From Methanolobus psychrophilus R15 (lineage in GTDB: Archaea; Halobacteriota; Methanosarcinia; Methanosarcinales; Methanosarcinaceae): DNA of 64,000 nucleotides. Of the stretch, positions 61,924 to 64,000 are shown piece by piece. Each line of letters starts with the position of its first letter. The stretch's first letter is position 1. The translations under genes and the position numbers were made by a program. The DNA is taken from NCBI GenBank assembly GCA_000306725.1, contig CP003083.1:558001-622000 (forward strand). The letters are read 5' to 3'. Under the pieces are notes generated by a model. That model was not told the origin of the DNA, did not search any database, and was given only the letters and a program-made list of their open reading frames with translations.

Positions 61924-64000
61924 TCACTTCAATCCTGAATCTTTCCTTTTGTATATTGCAAATCCAATTGCCACAATAGTTACAATCAATACACCAACTA
62001 TCATGTACCAATTTGATTTGTTTTCATCTTCAACAATATCGATTGGTTGTACCTCTACGCTTTCAACCATATCGGGTTCTTCTACAACAGTCCATTCATC
62101 GCCTGCAATGGAGAATATAGAAAATCCGGAAGTCTGTGCGACGAAATAGAAGAACTCTTCATCTTCATCCAGTTGTTCTGTTGGTAATCTTTCCCAACCA
62201 CCATTATTCAATCTCTCCATTCTAATGGATTCCGGAATAATATTGTTCTCTTCTACCCATTTTTTATCGACTTTAAAATAGATGAAAATATTATCTGCAT
62301 TATGACTGCCAATAGTTCCAGTTCTACCAACATTTATCTCCATGAATTTATAAACCGGAGCATTATTTGAAGGAGTTCCTTCTGGAACGTTGTTCAAAAG
62401 GTTGATTCTGTTTTCAACTATTCCTGCATTGGTCTTAGAATCGAAACTTATCAGAGTTACAGGTATATCATCAGCAGTTACATGATATTCAACCTTACTT
62501 CCAACACCAACGTTCTGCCTGTTACTGAAAAGTGTATCTATGTTTTCAGATGGAGATTTTGAATCTGCAATATTCTGTTGTCTTGAACCGCCTGAAGATT
62601 TTGGCACATCATCATCTTCAACTACTGTATCTGAATCATATCGAATTTGTAAATATGGATATCCATTGTTGATTTCAGGATGAATGTTCCATATATTGGT
62701 GAAATTCCAACCTATAAAAGTAGATTGTTGTTTCATTTGTGAAGTTGTTCTACCTTCTCCACCAGCACTTTCTGATTGGAAAGATGTTTCAGTATTCCAG
62801 TACGATTCGGTTATTGTTCCTGAATAGTAAAATCCAATTAGTCCTCCTACATTTGAATCACCTAAATCACCTATAACTTCACCAATTGAATAAGAATTTG
62901 TAATGGAACTCTGCTCACTAATCACACCAACAAGTCCGCCTACACTCTCATTTCCAGTTACATTGGAAGTTGAATATGAATTGATTATTGTTGTACCACT
63001 TGCTTCGACTCCAACTAAGCCACCTACATCATCAATACCAATTACATCCCCTGATGAAAAAGATTCAGCAATTGTTCCATTATTCGCTCCTATAAGTACA
63101 TCTGTGCCTACAATTCCAACTAAGCCACCCACACCAGCAACACCAATTACATCCCCTGATGAAAAAGATTCAGCAATTGTTCCAATATTAAAACCAACAA
63201 GTCCACCTATGCCTAAACCTCCTTCAACAGATGCACTTGATATTGAATTTTCAATAATTCCTCCATTATAACCACTAAGTCCTCCAATAAGAAGACCACC
63301 ATCTACATGTCCAGAAGAATGTGAATTGATAATTGTACCTAAGTTTAAGCCCGCCAGAATACCAACACCTCCTAAACCACCAGTTACATTACCATGAACT
63401 CTGACATTTTTTATGACAGAATTTGGACCAAGATATCCAAATAATCCTACTCCTACTATATCTTCACTTGGTACATTTATGAATAAATCATTCACATGAT
63501 ATTCATTGCCATCAAAAGAACCACTGAACATGTCTTCCATGTCCTCCATCTCTTCCCCGAAATAAGCATTCGCTATAGGTATAAATCCTGCACCATCATT
63601 CCAGTTAACAGTTTCAGATGCATCAATATCATTTATCAGAATGTAATGTGCTGATAAATCCAAATTCATGGCTTGTAATTGGCATATTGTAGATACTTCA
63701 TATGGATTGTTTTCACTACCATCACCATTTTCAAATATAGGATACGATGTAGTTAAATTCTGCAAATATGGATAACCATTGTTTACAGCACAATGAATTT
63801 CCCATTTATGTGTGAAATCCCAATCTATAAAAGTAGATTGTTGTTTCATTTGTGAAGTTGTTCTACCTTCTCCACCAGCACTTTCTGATTGAGAAGATGT
63901 TTCACTATCCCAGTACGATTGGGTTATTGTTCCTAAATAGTTTAATCCAAGAAGTCCGCCTACCCAATTAGTTCCATTCACTTCACCTATGGAATATGAA
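61924..64000 (-). CDS. GLUG-repeat surface protein, 5' end outside window
   Basis: The frame is open to the right edge, so the N-terminus and signal peptide are missing. Visible are two blocks of GLUG-type repeats (GGLVGVEASGTTIINSYSTS, GTIAESFSSGDVIGVAGVGG), separated by conserved SESAGGEGRTTSQMKQQSTF segments that occur twice. A PGF-pre-PGF-like domain follows (about 230 residues; YHVTADDIPVTLISFDS … FIYFKVDKKWVEENNI … YFVAQTSGFSIFSI). A C-terminal membrane helix with basic tail (WYMIVGVLIVTIVAIGFAIY then KRKDSG) ends it. It is an anchored cell-surface protein, probably adhesive; the ligand is unknown. Confidence 0.87.
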   Translation of the reverse strand, partial: SYSIGEVNGTNWVGGLLGLNYLGTITQSYWDSETSSQSESAGGEGRTTSQMKQQSTFIDWDFTHKWEIHCAVNNGYPYLQNLTTSYPIFENGDGSENNPYEVSTICQLQAMNLDLSAHYILINDIDASETVNWNDGAGFIPIANAYFGEEMEDMEDMFSGSFDGNEYHVNDLFINVPSEDIVGVGLFGYLGPNSVIKNVRVHGNVTGGLGGVGILAGLNLGTIINSHSSGHVDGGLLIGGLSGYNGGIIENSISSASVEGGLGIGGLVGFNIGTIAESFSSGDVIGVAGVGGLVGIVGTDVLIGANNGTIAESFSSGDVIGIDDVGGLVGVEASGTTIINSYSTSNVTGNESVGGLVGVISEQSSITNSYSIGEVIGDLGDSNVGGLIGFYYSGTITESYWNTETSFQSESAGGEGRTTSQMKQQSTFIGWNFTNIWNIHPEINNGYPYLQIRYDSDTVVEDDDVPKSSGGSRQQNIADSKSPSENIDTLFSNRQNVGVGSKVEYHVTADDIPVTLISFDSKTNAGIVENRINLLNNVPEGTPSNNAPVYKFMEINVGRTGTIGSHNADNIFIYFKVDKKWVEENNIIPESIRMERLNNGGWERLPTEQLDEDEEFFYFVAQTSGFSIFSIAGDEWTVVEEPDMVESVEVQPIDIVEDENKSNWYMIVGVLIVTIVAIGFAIYKRKDSGLK

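Noticed and set aside
62903-63271. 122-residue plus-strand frame inside the GLUG protein
   Set aside because: It mirrors the regular Gly/Ser repeats of the real gene.

Overview
The window looks like chromosome of a methylotrophic methanogenic archaeon of the Methanosarcinaceae (Methanolobus / Methanomethylovorans-like). The evidence is a set of Methanosarcinales-type families: five intact DUF1724/FilR1 winged-helix regulators plus one broken copy, a DUF1699 protein, a small TRAM protein, surface proteins with beta-propeller, parallel beta-helix or GLUG repeats, GGAGG/GGTGA ribosome sites, and an hgcA-hgcB mercury-methylation pair, which is known from several members of this group. The genus is inference. 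I saw no rRNA, tRNA or CRISPR array.

Layout. 0-18 kb is chromosome-like: a DUF2252 protein with a suspected 5' frameshift, a DUF1724 regulator, a DUF3267 metalloprotease-like membrane protein, an ATPase/DUF234 protein, a 1034-residue secreted propeller protein, a rearranged TnpB element, a double-META lipoprotein, an AbrB-like gene followed by hgcA and hgcB, and a CPBP protease. 18-28.5 kb is a decaying toxin-antitoxin and transposon island: YgiT with a broken DUF4258 gene, an intact hicBA, a two-gene PIN-nuclease cassette of unknown type, a second hicBA split by a TnpB element, UPF0175 genes, an IS5-family element truncating a DUF4143 ATPase gene, an orphan frameshifted nucleotidyltransferase, mntA-hepT with a broken hepT, and two ribbon-helix-helix antitoxin relics. 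28.7-36 kb holds a beta-helix surface protein, a DMT transporter, a GyrI-like protein, a secreted protein and one intact TnpB transposon.

From 37 kb the DNA is AT-richer and starts with a tyrosine recombinase and a serine recombinase, so it is probably an integrated or defence island. It carries an array of four DUF1724 regulators (39.7-45.3 kb) with two adjacent copies of a covarying two-hairpin RNA-like element, several small membrane proteins, an uncharacterised pair with a PD-(D/E)XK-like motif (47.8-49.1 kb), and a type I restriction operon hsdM-hsdS-[OLD-like ATPase/TOPRIM]-hsdR-ygjP (49.3-57.6 kb). Beyond it lie a TcmP/three-Cys radical-SAM pair, a twin structured repeat, a winged-helix protein, a TRAM protein and the 3' part of a GLUG-repeat surface protein that runs off the right edge.

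How it works together. The left part links envelope proteins with corrinoid/ferredoxin mercury methylation. The rest is dominated by conflict systems (restriction, nuclease pairs, toxin-antitoxin) and by IS605-like, IS5-like and MITE-like elements that are visibly breaking them. The best candidates for undescribed biology are the covarying RNA pair near 44.1 kb, the PIN cassette at 19.6-21.0 kb, the nuclease-like pair at 47.8-49.1 kb and the TOPRIM ATPase inside the restriction operon.
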